64,000 nt of DNA from Bradyrhizobium tropiciagri. Lineage in GTDB: Bacteria > Pseudomonadota > Alphaproteobacteria > Rhizobiales > Xanthobacteraceae. The stretch lies in the NCBI RefSeq assembly GCF_018130505.1, contig NZ_JAFCKH010000015.1, forward strand, positions 62,001 through 126,000, written 5' to 3'. The notes below the pieces were generated by a model. The model ran no database searches and was not told where the DNA came from. It was given only the letters and a program-made list of their open reading frames with translations. Position numbers and translations under genes: made by a program. This document shows, one piece after another, positions 32,834-41,166 of this stretch. Position 1 is the first letter of the stretch; every line of letters starts with the position of its first letter.

Positions 32834-34534
32834 CTATTGCGCGAGCAGCATCGCGAAATAGCCGAAGATGGTGAGCAGGATGCCCGAGACGGCGTAGCCG
32901 ACCGGGAATCCGATCCAGGGCACCGAGCTCTGGATCTCGACCGCGGCCTCGCGGCACGGGCCGGAATGCGACCGCGCGCCGGCGACGCCGCCCATCAGCA
33001 CCGCGGGATTGATCTTGAAGACGTGGTAGCCGATCGCCCAGACGATGAACGGCGGGATCGTGCAGGCGATGAAGCCGACGATGAAGATCTTGAGTGCGAT
33101 CGCGCCGGTCAGCTGCGACAGCAGTCCCGCACCCGCGTTGACGCCGACGATGGCGACGAACACGACGAGACCGAGATCCTCCAGCACGTTGCGCGCCGCG
33201 TTCGGCGTATTACCGAAGAAGCGCAGACGAGAAACGATCGAGGACACGATCACGCCCGACAGCAGCAGGCCGCCGGCGTTGCCGAGGCCGATCTTGGCGC
33301 CGAATGCCGGGAATTCGATCCGGCCGATCAGGAAGCCGATGATCATGCCCACCGCCAGCGTGAGCAGGTCGGTCGAAGTGTTGGTGCGCGCGATGCGTCC
33401 CCACAATTGTCCGAGGTCGCTGACGGCGGACTTCAAGCCGACCACCGAGATGATGTCCATCCGCTGCAGCTCGGTCTTGAGACCTGCGGGGATCGCAACG
33501 CCGCCGCGTTCGACCTTGGTGATCTGCAGCTGGCCAGCCATCGCCTCGCCGCGGAACGACTCAAACGTCCGTCCGACGACATCCTTCTGGGTGACCAGGA
33601 TATCGGCCTGATCGAGCGGAATGTTGAGCGCCTTCTGATCGGCCACTTCAGGGCCGATCAGGCCCATCTTTGCGGTCAGGTGCTCGGTCGAACCACCGAG
33701 CGCGATGACATCACCCGCCTGCAGCACGAGATCGGGATCGGCCCCCATCTGCTGGCCGCCGCGCACGACGTTGACGATCCGGTATTCCGGATTCATCTTG
33801 CGGAAGTTGGCAATGCTCTTTCCGACGGAGTCCGGATTTTCCAGCCGGTAAGCCCGCAGGCCAAACTGGCGATAGCCGGTGAGCCCGCCGCCTTCCAGAT
33901 CCTTGACGCCGAACTCTTCCTCATACTTCTTCGCCGCCGCCTTGGCGTCGACGCCCCACCACCTGGGCAGATATTTGCAGATCAGGATGATGCCGACCGT
34001 GCCCCAGATGTAGGTGATGCCGTAGGACAGCGCGATCATGCCCGACGCCTGCTCAGCGGTCATGCCGTCGGGCAGCTTCACGACGCCCGAGGTGACTGCC
34101 TGCTCGGCCGAGCCGATCGCCGCCGACATGGTCTGCGAGCCTGCCAGCATGCCGCCGGCCGCGCCGACCGGCAGATCGAACATCTTCGCCCCGAGCACGA
34201 CAAGGGTCAGCCCGATCACGCTCGAAACCACCGCGAGGATGCAGAACTTCAGCCCATCGCCCCTCAGGCTGTTGATGAAGGACGGCCCGACCCGCAGGCC
34301 GACCCCGTACATGAAGAGGTAGTAGAACAGGCTCTTGGCGAAGTTGTTGAGTTCGAGCTTCACGCCATAGGTCGAGGCCAGAACCGATAGGCCCGCGCCG
34401 ACCACGATGGCGCCCGCCACCATGCCGAGCCCGTAGCCCTTGATGCTGGCCCGCCCGATCCACACCGCGAGGCCGACGACGAAGAACAACAGCAGATAGG
34501 GATTCTGCTGAAGGAACGTGAAAAAGCCCTGCAT
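32834..34534 (-). CDS. Aspartate:alanine-exchanger (AspT) family transporter
   Basis: A 566-aa inner-membrane protein with the AAEx duplication: five or so transmembrane helices (residues 1-200), two TrkA-C/RCK-C regulatory domains (residues ~225-380; RIVNVVRGGQQMGADPDLVL, LQITKVERGGVAIPAG), then a second helix set ending AGARSHSGPCREAAVEIQ. AspT swaps aspartate for alanine, and with a decarboxylase this generates proton-motive force and consumes a proton. The neighbouring decarboxylase (21-base gap) supports such a decarboxylation-exchange pair, although its amino-acid substrate is uncertain. Confidence 0.88.
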   Translation of the reverse strand: MQGFFTFLQQNPYLLLFFVVGLAVWIGRASIKGYGLGMVAGAIVVGAGLSVLASTYGVKLELNNFAKSLFYYLFMYGVGLRVGPSFINSLRGDGLKFCILAVVSSVIGLTLVVLGAKMFDLPVGAAGGMLAGSQTMSAAIGSAEQAVTSGVVKLPDGMTAEQASGMIALSYGITYIWGTVGIILICKYLPRWWGVDAKAAAKKYEEEFGVKDLEGGGLTGYRQFGLRAYRLENPDSVGKSIANFRKMNPEYRIVNVVRGGQQMGADPDLVLQAGDVIALGGSTEHLTAKMGLIGPEVADQKALNIPLDQADILVTQKDVVGRTFESFRGEAMAGQLQITKVERGGVAIPAGLKTELQRMDIISVVGLKSAVSDLGQLWGRIARTNTSTDLLTLAVGMIIGFLIGRIEFPAFGAKIGLGNAGGLLLSGVIVSSIVSRLRFFGNTPNAARNVLEDLGLVVFVAIVGVNAGAGLLSQLTGAIALKIFIVGFIACTIPPFIVWAIGYHVFKINPAVLMGGVAGARSHSGPCREAAVEIQSSVPWIGFPVGYAVSGILLTIFGYFAMLLAQ

Positions 34535-34555
34535 GACCGTCCCCTCCCTTCCGAC

Positions 34556-37303
34556 TTACGACGCCGCCTTGAGCTTCGCCGCGGCAGCCTTCGGCTTGCC
34601 CATCCTGGCGAGCGCCTCGGTCTTGACGAGCTTCAGGCCTTCGGTCGCGTCGTATCCGTGGATCTCCTTGACATCGAGCTTGCGCATGAAGTCGATGGTC
34701 TCCTGGGTGATGACCTGTCCCGGCACCATGATCGGGAAGCCCGGCGGATATGGGATCACGAAGTTCGCCGAGACGAGATCCGGGCCGCTCTTCAGCCGGC
34801 GATCGATCTCGGGATCGCGCAGGCGGATGTATTCGCATCCAGCCGCGTCATAGGCCGCGTAGAAGCCGCTGCGGATGTCGCCTTCGTTGGTCTTGCTCCC
34901 GGCATCGCCGCGGTAGCTCGGATGGAAGTGCGAGAAGTTCGGCAGGTCGGGCACGTCCTTCATCAGGCTGTTGACCCGTGCGTCGAAGTCGACCTTGGCG
35001 TTGGCGCCGCCCTTGGCCAGGCCGCGGTCGATCTCGCCTGCGATCTCCGCCAGCACACGGACGAGGTGCGCGACGTCGCTCCGCGTATTATTGATGTTGG
35101 ACTGGATCAGCACCGAGTTGCGCGAGGTCTTGTTGACCTGGATGTTGTAGCGGCTGGCGAGTAGCCCCTTGAACTGCGTGCCGTCATATCCGGCCGTGCC
35201 GCAGACCAGCGTCATCCGCGTCGGGTCGAGGCAGAACTCGTCGTCGTTGAGGCTCTTCAGCGCGCTCGCCCAGTTGGTGCCGGCCGCCAGATAGTCGGTG
35301 AACCCGCTCTGGCGATACTCCTTGGGCACCATGGCGTCGGCGCCGAGGACGCGGAAATACCGCGAGATCAGCGGATTGGTGTTGACCGCATTGCGGATCG
35401 CGAAGGCGATCTCCATCGCGTTGGCCACCAGGCCATAACCTTCGAGCTCCATCTGCCGCCGCGAGACATCGAGGCTGGCGATCAGCTGCTGGTTCGGACT
35501 GGTCGAGGCATGGGTGAACACGGCTTCCTTGAATTGCGCCTCGACGGTGTGGAATTCGACGTCCTTGACCGAGAGCATCGAGCCTTGCCGAATCGCCGAC
35601 ATCGACTTGTGCGTCGAATTGGTCTGGTAGACGCGGAGCCGGATCTGCCGCGGATCGGGGATCAGCCGGGTCTTGAGCAGCAGCTCGTCGGACGGGTTCT
35701 TGCCGAGCTCGGCCCGCTGCTTCTCATGGGCCGCGACCGATTTCGGATCGTGCATCCACGCCTCGATCTCGTTGGCCGCGCCCATCGCGGTGCGCCGCCG
35801 CAGGAACGGCGAGAACCGCGCAAAGCCGAACCAGGCCTCGTCCCAGAGGAAGATCAGGTCGGGCTTGATCGCGAGGCATTCCTCCATCACCCGCCGCGTG
35901 TTGTAGATGTGACCGTCGAAGGTGCAGTTGGTCAGGTCGATCATCTTGACGCGGTCGAGCCGGCCGTCGGCCTTGGCGTTCAGCAGCGCCTGCTTGATCG
36001 TCTTCAGCGGCACTGCGCCATACATCGAGTATTCGGTCATCGGGAACGCTTCGACATAGAGCGGCTGCGCACCGGCCAGCACCATCCCGTAATGGTGCGA
36101 CTTGTGGCAATTGCGGTCGACGATCGCGATGTCGCCGGGGCCGAGCAGCGCCTGCACCGTCATCTTGTTCGACGTCGAGGTGCCGTTGGTGACGAAGAAG
36201 ACGCGGTCGGCGCCGAGCGCCCGCGCCGCCTTCTCCTGCGCCTTCTTGATGTTGCCGGTCGGCTCCAGCATGCTGTCGAGGCCGCCGGTGGTCGCGCTGC
36301 TCTCGGCCAGGAACAGGTTCAACCCATAGAACTCGCCCATGTCGCGGATCCAGTCCGATTTGAATACGGACTTGCCGCGCGCGATCGGCAGCGCGTGGAA
36401 GGTGCCGATCGGCCGCTGGGCGTATTTCTTCAGATTGTCGAAGAACGGCGTGTCGAAGCGGTCCTGCACGCCTTCCAGGATGGACAGATGCAGCTCGAGG
36501 ATATCCTCGACCGAGTAGAAGACGCGGCGAGCCACATCGGCTTCGGGGTTGCCGGCCAGCTCCTCGACGTCGCGATTGGACATCAAATAGAGATCGAGCT
36601 CGGGACGGACCCGCTTGATGATGTGGGCGAGCCGAAGCGCGGATGCATCGGCTTCGTCGCTGAGCCCCATGGCTGACGTCATCGACCGCAGCACCGGCGC
36701 GTCATGGCGCGAGCGCAGACCGAAGCCGTCGTTGATCACCACCGCCGCGATGTTCGGGTTGAGCATGACCGCACAGAACGCGTCCTCCAGGCTGCCGACG
36801 ACGACCGGCTCATAGATGAAGGCGTCGGCGGGCCGACGCAGCTTGCGCCATTCCGCGGTAAGCCCTTGCCAGTTGCTGGCGGACACCCCGGTCACGATCA
36901 GGGTTTCGAAATAGGGCCGGCGCGCCGCAGCCTGTCCGAGCGTCGGCGGCAAGAGATCGGGAATCTCGCCATTGCCATCATCCTGCGTGCTCCAGTCGCC
37001 GGCATGCTGGCGGAACGACTTGGTCATCAGCGCCTGCGCGATCCGTGTCGCAAGCGCGAACGAGCCGGCGGCATCGCCGGCCGCCGCGGCTTCCTTCAGC
37101 GCCGCCATCAATTGGGGGCCCGGGTATCCGTGAAACTCCTCGGTCACGGCAAGTGTCGACAACTCAGCATCGTATTTCGCGCGATCTCCGCCCCTGCTCC
37201 ATGCCTTCGCAGCGTCGACCAGGTCGCGCCAGCCGTCGGCGCGACCGCCGGGTCCGGAGAAGAATTGATCAATGCGCTGCTGTGCCGGCGTTGCGTTGGT
37301 CAT
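34556..37303 (-). CDS. Orn/Lys/Arg decarboxylase-family PLP enzyme
   Basis: A 915-aa fold-type I PLP enzyme. Visible are the PLP-phosphate loop (TNGTSTSNKMTVQALLGPGD), VDRNCHKSHHYG, the cofactor aspartate (FLWDEAWFGFARF), and the Schiff-base lysine (TNSTHKSMSAIRQGSM). It is longer than the usual 710-755-aa Ldc/Adi enzymes, with ~100 extra N-terminal residues before the response-regulator-like wing domain. It should decarboxylate a basic or acidic amino acid; the adjacent AspT exchanger suggests pH homeostasis or energy conservation. The ATG at 37303 is preferred (GGGAG upstream). A near-consensus FixK-type box lies 69 nt upstream. Confidence 0.88.
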   Translation of the reverse strand: MTNATPAQQRIDQFFSGPGGRADGWRDLVDAAKAWSRGGDRAKYDAELSTLAVTEEFHGYPGPQLMAALKEAAAAGDAAGSFALATRIAQALMTKSFRQHAGDWSTQDDGNGEIPDLLPPTLGQAAARRPYFETLIVTGVSASNWQGLTAEWRKLRRPADAFIYEPVVVGSLEDAFCAVMLNPNIAAVVINDGFGLRSRHDAPVLRSMTSAMGLSDEADASALRLAHIIKRVRPELDLYLMSNRDVEELAGNPEADVARRVFYSVEDILELHLSILEGVQDRFDTPFFDNLKKYAQRPIGTFHALPIARGKSVFKSDWIRDMGEFYGLNLFLAESSATTGGLDSMLEPTGNIKKAQEKAARALGADRVFFVTNGTSTSNKMTVQALLGPGDIAIVDRNCHKSHHYGMVLAGAQPLYVEAFPMTEYSMYGAVPLKTIKQALLNAKADGRLDRVKMIDLTNCTFDGHIYNTRRVMEECLAIKPDLIFLWDEAWFGFARFSPFLRRRTAMGAANEIEAWMHDPKSVAAHEKQRAELGKNPSDELLLKTRLIPDPRQIRLRVYQTNSTHKSMSAIRQGSMLSVKDVEFHTVEAQFKEAVFTHASTSPNQQLIASLDVSRRQMELEGYGLVANAMEIAFAIRNAVNTNPLISRYFRVLGADAMVPKEYRQSGFTDYLAAGTNWASALKSLNDDEFCLDPTRMTLVCGTAGYDGTQFKGLLASRYNIQVNKTSRNSVLIQSNINNTRSDVAHLVRVLAEIAGEIDRGLAKGGANAKVDFDARVNSLMKDVPDLPNFSHFHPSYRGDAGSKTNEGDIRSGFYAAYDAAGCEYIRLRDPEIDRRLKSGPDLVSANFVIPYPPGFPIMVPGQVITQETIDFMRKLDVKEIHGYDATEGLKLVKTEALARMGKPKAAAAKLKAAS

Positions 37304-37365
37304 GGAGGGACTCCCGATCTGGCGGTGGTTTGGCAGGATCATCGATCGGCCTGCCGCATCACGCC

Positions 37366-37379
37366 TTGATCCAAGTCAA
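37366..37379. promoter_or_regulatory. Near-consensus FNR/FixK-type box upstream of decarboxylase-AspT unit
   Basis: TTGAT-CCAA-GTCAA, nine of ten consensus bases, centred 69 nt upstream of the decarboxylase start at 37303, the same spacing as the other boxes. Confidence 0.65.
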
Positions 37380-37470
37380 GCCGCCACGCCCTTGGCGTGT
37401 GCGCTCAGCGAGCGCATGCGGCGCAACGCGGTGACGAAACCGCGACCCCGCCCGATCGACGCGGATTGCT

Positions 37471-38100
37471 TCAGGTCGAACCTCGCCGCCCCGCTTCGCA
37501 CCGCAGCAGAACGATCAACAGGGCGGTCACGGGAACACCGAGCGCGATGTCGGGGATCGCCTTGGTGGCAAACGCCCCGATCGCGGCTCCCGTGCCGAAC
37601 GCGACACAGACGCTGGCAAAGATGCCCGGGCGGCGCAGCATTCCAGCCTGCCCCACCGCGGAGGCCGCCGCGAACAGTCCCTCGATCGCTTGCCGCAGAT
37701 TGCCCGTGATCATCACCGAGCTGTAAGTGGCGCCCTCAACTTTCGTGAAGATCGCGGTCTGCATGGCGGCGACGAACGAGATACCGATCGTGCCCGCCAA
37801 GTCCGGCAGCCGATTGTGCAGGACGGCGACCGTCACCAGCAGCGCGATCTCGACCAGGATGCAGATCGCGCTCGCGCGGTCTCCGGCGACCAGTCGCAGC
37901 CACGCGACCGCGACGATGCCGGCCGCGAATGCGAGCATCGGCGGGACGAAATGCAGCGCCTGCTGCCAATCGCCCGTCGTGCCGTGCACCCAGAGCAAGA
38001 CGAGGTTCGCCGTCTGCGCATTCGCCATCACGCCATGAATGATCCAGGTGTAGGCGTCGAGATAGCCGCCTGCGAAGGCCAGCAGCAGCGCGACCTGCAC
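37471..38100 (-). CDS. DUF1275 (YoaK-like) membrane protein
   Basis: A ~209-aa integral membrane protein with six hydrophobic segments. The diagnostic start is ALLLAFAGGYLDAYTWIIHG, followed by NAQTANLVLLWVHG and a middle SFVAAMQTAIFTKVEGATYS, MITGNLRQAIEGLF. The family is of unknown function. No ATG lies near; the GTG at 38100 has GGAGG five bases upstream and fits homologue starts. A longer reading to 38352 would overlap the divergent hydrolase gene and its FixK-type box, so is rejected. Confidence 0.8.
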   Translation of the reverse strand: MQVALLLAFAGGYLDAYTWIIHGVMANAQTANLVLLWVHGTTGDWQQALHFVPPMLAFAAGIVAVAWLRLVAGDRASAICILVEIALLVTVAVLHNRLPDLAGTIGISFVAAMQTAIFTKVEGATYSSVMITGNLRQAIEGLFAAASAVGQAGMLRRPGIFASVCVAFGTGAAIGAFATKAIPDIALGVPVTALLIVLLRCEAGRRGST

Positions 38101-38208
38101 CGTTTCCTCCGAACGAAACGACTGGCTGGCGACAGCATCCAAGGGAATGGCGCCCGGTACTGTGATTGTGGACAGGCGATCTACAGGACACGTCGACTTC
38201 GATCCGGA

Positions 38209-38222
38209 TTGATCTGGATCAA
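38209..38222. promoter_or_regulatory. FNR/FixK-type box upstream of 38283(+)
   Basis: Perfect TTGAT-CTGG-ATCAA dyad centred 67 nt upstream of the secreted hydrolase start; 115 nt from the divergent DUF1275 start. Confidence 0.75.
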
Positions 38223-38282
38223 GCCGCGGCGTGCCATCCGGCAGATGCTGACCGGACGCAAGGGAATGGAGGCAACCACTCC

Positions 38283-39170
38283 ATGCACCAGAGTTGTCTG
38301 CGGTCTCTCGCGCTGATCGTCCTGCTTCTGACGAGCCAGCTGACGCTCTCACGTGCGGACGACCAGGCGCCCGTGCAGCGCATCCAGGAGGAAATCTGGG
38401 CCCTGCCCCTGCCGCTACCGATGTTCGCCTATCTGGTGCGCCCGATTGGCGACGGGCCGTTTCCGCTGGTCATCATGAATCACGGCGTGTCGCTCAATCC
38501 GAGGGATCGCAGCTTCTTCCCGCTGGTCGAATTCCGCGATGCCGCGATGTGGTTCGCGCGGCGCGGCCACCTCGTCGTGGCGCCGGTCGGCACCGGATAT
38601 GGCGCAGCGGCCATCGACATCCCGGAGCGCGGACTCTACGGGCCGTTCTTCTCCAAGGTCGGCAAATGCACCAATCCGAACTTCCTCGATCCCGGGCTCG
38701 CGGTCGCGCAGGCCGACCTCTGGATCATCGACTACATGATCGCCGAGAAGCGGGTGCTCCCGAAGGATGTCATCGTGGTCGGGCAATCCGCGGGCGGCTG
38801 GGCCTCGATCGCGCTGTCCAGCCTCAATCCGCCGCCAGTCAAGGCCATCATCACCTTCGCGGCGGGCCGCGGCGGCCGCGTCGACGGCAAGCCCAACAAC
38901 AACTGCGCTCCCGACAAGCTGGTCGAAGCGACCGCCCTGTTCGGCGCCACCTCGCGCGTGCCGATGCTGTGGATCTATATCGAGAACGACACCTTCTTCG
39001 GCCCGGCGCTGTCGAAACGCATGTACGAAGCCTTCACCGCGGCCGGCGGCCAGGCGGAATACCACTTGCTGCCGCCATTCGGCAGCGATGGACACTTCTT
39101 CATCGGCTCCGCCGAATCGATTCCGATCTGGTCACCGCTGGTCGAACAGTTCCTGGACAAGCTTCGATAG
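38283..39170 (+). CDS. Secreted alpha/beta hydrolase (dienelactone-hydrolase-like)
   Basis: A 295-aa protein with a signal peptide (SLALIVLLLTSQLTLSRA). The mature part is an alpha/beta hydrolase: NHGVSLNPRDRSF oxyanion strand, nucleophile elbow VVGQSAGGWAS, acid in IYIENDTFFG, histidine in GSDGHFFIG. It would hydrolyse an ester or amide in the periplasm. ATG 38283 follows GGAGG. A perfect FixK-type box stands upstream, and an IalB-family gene follows after 30 bases. Confidence 0.85.
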   Translation: MHQSCLRSLALIVLLLTSQLTLSRADDQAPVQRIQEEIWALPLPLPMFAYLVRPIGDGPFPLVIMNHGVSLNPRDRSFFPLVEFRDAAMWFARRGHLVVAPVGTGYGAAAIDIPERGLYGPFFSKVGKCTNPNFLDPGLAVAQADLWIIDYMIAEKRVLPKDVIVVGQSAGGWASIALSSLNPPPVKAIITFAAGRGGRVDGKPNNNCAPDKLVEATALFGATSRVPMLWIYIENDTFFGPALSKRMYEAFTAAGGQAEYHLLPPFGSDGHFFIGSAESIPIWSPLVEQFLDKLR

Positions 39171-39200
39171 TGGCCCGGCAAAGCCTCGAGGAGCATTACC

Positions 39201-39821
39201 ATGAGCTCGCTTTATCGCTCGCGAGGGTCACTCGCCTTGCAGGCCGCCGCGGCGGCCCTCGCCGGCCTGCTGCTGTTGGCGGCCGATAGCAATCTCGCAC
39301 GCAGCCAACAGGCGCCGCCGCCGGGCACTACCGCCGGCGCCGATCCGGCCGAAGTCCCGACGCGCGGGCAACGTCCGCCACGCCCGATCAAATATGGCGA
39401 CTGGCAAAAGTTCTGCTTCAAGGCGGGCGGCGCGAAAACGCTGTGCCGCACCACGGTCACCGGCACCTTCGAGACCGGCCAGACCGCGGTCCGCGTCGAT
39501 CTGATCGAACGCGAGGACGGCGATGCGCGGCTGCAGCTGTTCGTGCCGGTCGGGATGTATCTGCAAGCCGGCATCAAGCTCTCCGTCGACAAGAATGAAG
39601 CGTACCGGATTCCCTATACCTGGTGCGTGACCAACGGCTGCATCGCGGCGCAGCCCGCGGATTCCAAGCTCGTTACCGAAATGGAGTCGGGACAGGTGCT
39701 TGCGCTGGAGGTGGTCGATTCCAACATCCTGTCGGTGACGACATCGATTCCGCTCGCGCGCTTCGGCCCGGCGCGGCACGGCCCTGCGGCGCTGTCGATC
39801 GATCAGAAGATCGACGAATAG
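39201..39821 (+). CDS. Invasion-associated locus B (IalB) family protein
   Basis: A 206-aa secreted protein with a signal peptide (residues ~1-35) and a Pro-rich linker, then the IalB domain: KYGDWQKFCFKAGGAKTLCR, a central LQLFVPVGMYLQAGIKLSVD, and YTWCVTNGCIAAQPAD with paired cysteines. Members are periplasmic or surface proteins linked to stress and host contact in alphaproteobacteria; mechanism unknown. GAGGAGC precedes the ATG. Co-transcription with the upstream hydrolase is likely. Confidence 0.88.
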   Translation: MSSLYRSRGSLALQAAAAALAGLLLLAADSNLARSQQAPPPGTTAGADPAEVPTRGQRPPRPIKYGDWQKFCFKAGGAKTLCRTTVTGTFETGQTAVRVDLIEREDGDARLQLFVPVGMYLQAGIKLSVDKNEAYRIPYTWCVTNGCIAAQPADSKLVTEMESGQVLALEVVDSNILSVTTSIPLARFGPARHGPAALSIDQKIDE

Positions 39822-39837
39822 CGGCGCCTCATCCCCG

Positions 39838-40212
39838 CTATGATGCCATTGCCATGGCGCGCTTGATCGGCTCGATCAGCGACCGTGCCGTAAACGGCTT
39901 GGTCAGGTAAGCCGCGCATCCCGACGCGATCGCAGCCATGCGGGTCGCGTGGTTGTCGTTGCCGGTGATGTAGATGACGGGAAGATCGACGCCGATATCC
40001 GCCAGGCGATGGTGCAGCTCGATGCCGGACCCGTCGCTGAGATTGATGTCGATGATGAGGCAACCGGCGCTGTCGAAATCGCCGTGCCTGAGCAAAGCCG
40101 CCCCTCTCTCGAATATTTCGCAGGCGAGGCCATGCTCCCTCAGCAATCGCTTGATGCTCTTGAGCATCGAGGGATTATCGTCCACCACGAAAACGACATT
40201 CCGCGTCGGCAA
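39838..40212 (-). CDS. Single-domain response regulator (CheY-like receiver)
   Basis: A 124-aa receiver with no output domain. It keeps the acidic pair (VVDDN), phospho-acceptor aspartate (CLIIDINLSDGSG), the Thr switch (VIYITG), and the Lys (YLTKPF). It is most like FixJ-type receivers and may compete for or relay phosphate from the nearby histidine kinase. The start appears to be a TTG at 40212. It is convergent with ialB and lies downstream of the FixJ-like regulator, with a 176-base gap that would allow its own promoter. Confidence 0.88.
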   Translation of the reverse strand: MPTRNVVFVVDDNPSMLKSIKRLLREHGLACEIFERGAALLRHGDFDSAGCLIIDINLSDGSGIELHHRLADIGVDLPVIYITGNDNHATRMAAIASGCAAYLTKPFTARSLIEPIKRAMAMAS

Positions 40213-40388
40213 GGCAGTCGGCCTCGGCTATGTTCTACGGTCACGCGCTGATCTGCCGCCGTGAGGCCGATCCTGGATCGCGGCTCACGGCGAATTCCAA
40301 TGCCAGCCGACGGTCCCCGTCGCCTACTGCTACCTTTGAGATTAGTCTCGTCACAAGCCTTTCATATTGTCCCTTCGGACAAGGCAGC

Positions 40389-41090
40389 TCAAGGGCGCTG
40401 GTCGTTGGCCGGATCGAGCATGCCGAGGCGCTCGGCAATCGAGACCAGTTCGGCAAGCGACTGAACCTGCATCTTCTCCATGACCTGGTGGCGATGCGCC
40501 TTCACCGTGCGCTCGGCTGTCCCCAGCTCATGCGCGATCTGCTTGTTGATCTTGCCGCGCACGATCAGGTCGAACACCTGGCGCTCGCGCGGCGTCAGCG
40601 TCGAGACCAGCGCACGCAACGTGTCGAGCTTGCCGCGCTGGCTGAGCACCAGCTTCTGGCGCGACATGGCGCGCTCGATGGCATCGATCAATTGCTCCGA
40701 CGAGACCGGCTTGGTCAGGAAATCCTCGGCGCCCGCCTTGATCGCCCTCACCGTCGTCGCGGTGTCGGCGAAACCGGTGAGGAAGACGATCGGCAGCGTC
40801 GAACCGAGCTCGATCAGGCGATTCTGCAGCTCCGGTCCGCTCAGACCCGGTATCCGTACGTCGAGCAGGATACAGCCCACCCCCTGATTGCCTGGAAGCC
40901 GATCCAGCAGCTCCTGAGCCGATGCATAGGTCACAACGTCGTAGCCCGCGAGCTTGAGCCGGCGCTCAATGGCCGTTCGAAACGACAGATCGTCATCAAC
41001 CACATGAACGCAGCCGGACAGCTTTCTCTCCTCCGTCTTCGAGAGCAAGGTTAGGAGATTGGTTGATCGAACCTTTGGAACTGTGACCAT
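40389..41090 (-). CDS. FixJ-like response regulator (receiver plus LuxR-type HTH)
   Basis: A ~233-aa response regulator. The receiver (VHVVDDDLSFR, phospho-Asp in CILLDVRIPGLSG, FLTGFAD, DFLTKPV) is followed by a GerE/LuxR helix-turn-helix (TPRERQVFDLIVRGKINKQI, AERTVKAHRHQVMEKM). It should bind DNA when phosphorylated, most likely by the kinase encoded 63 bases upstream. The ATG at 41090 is taken as start; a GTG at 41102 is also possible. Confidence 0.92.
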   Translation of the reverse strand: MVTVPKVRSTNLLTLLSKTEERKLSGCVHVVDDDLSFRTAIERRLKLAGYDVVTYASAQELLDRLPGNQGVGCILLDVRIPGLSGPELQNRLIELGSTLPIVFLTGFADTATTVRAIKAGAEDFLTKPVSSEQLIDAIERAMSRQKLVLSQRGKLDTLRALVSTLTPRERQVFDLIVRGKINKQIAHELGTAERTVKAHRHQVMEKMQVQSLAELVSIAERLGMLDPANDQRP

Positions 41091-41166
41091 GGGAGCAACC
41101 ACTAGAAATACTGCGTTCGTCGTAGTCCATTGAGGCTATGATTCGTCCTGACGAACATCCGGCCGA

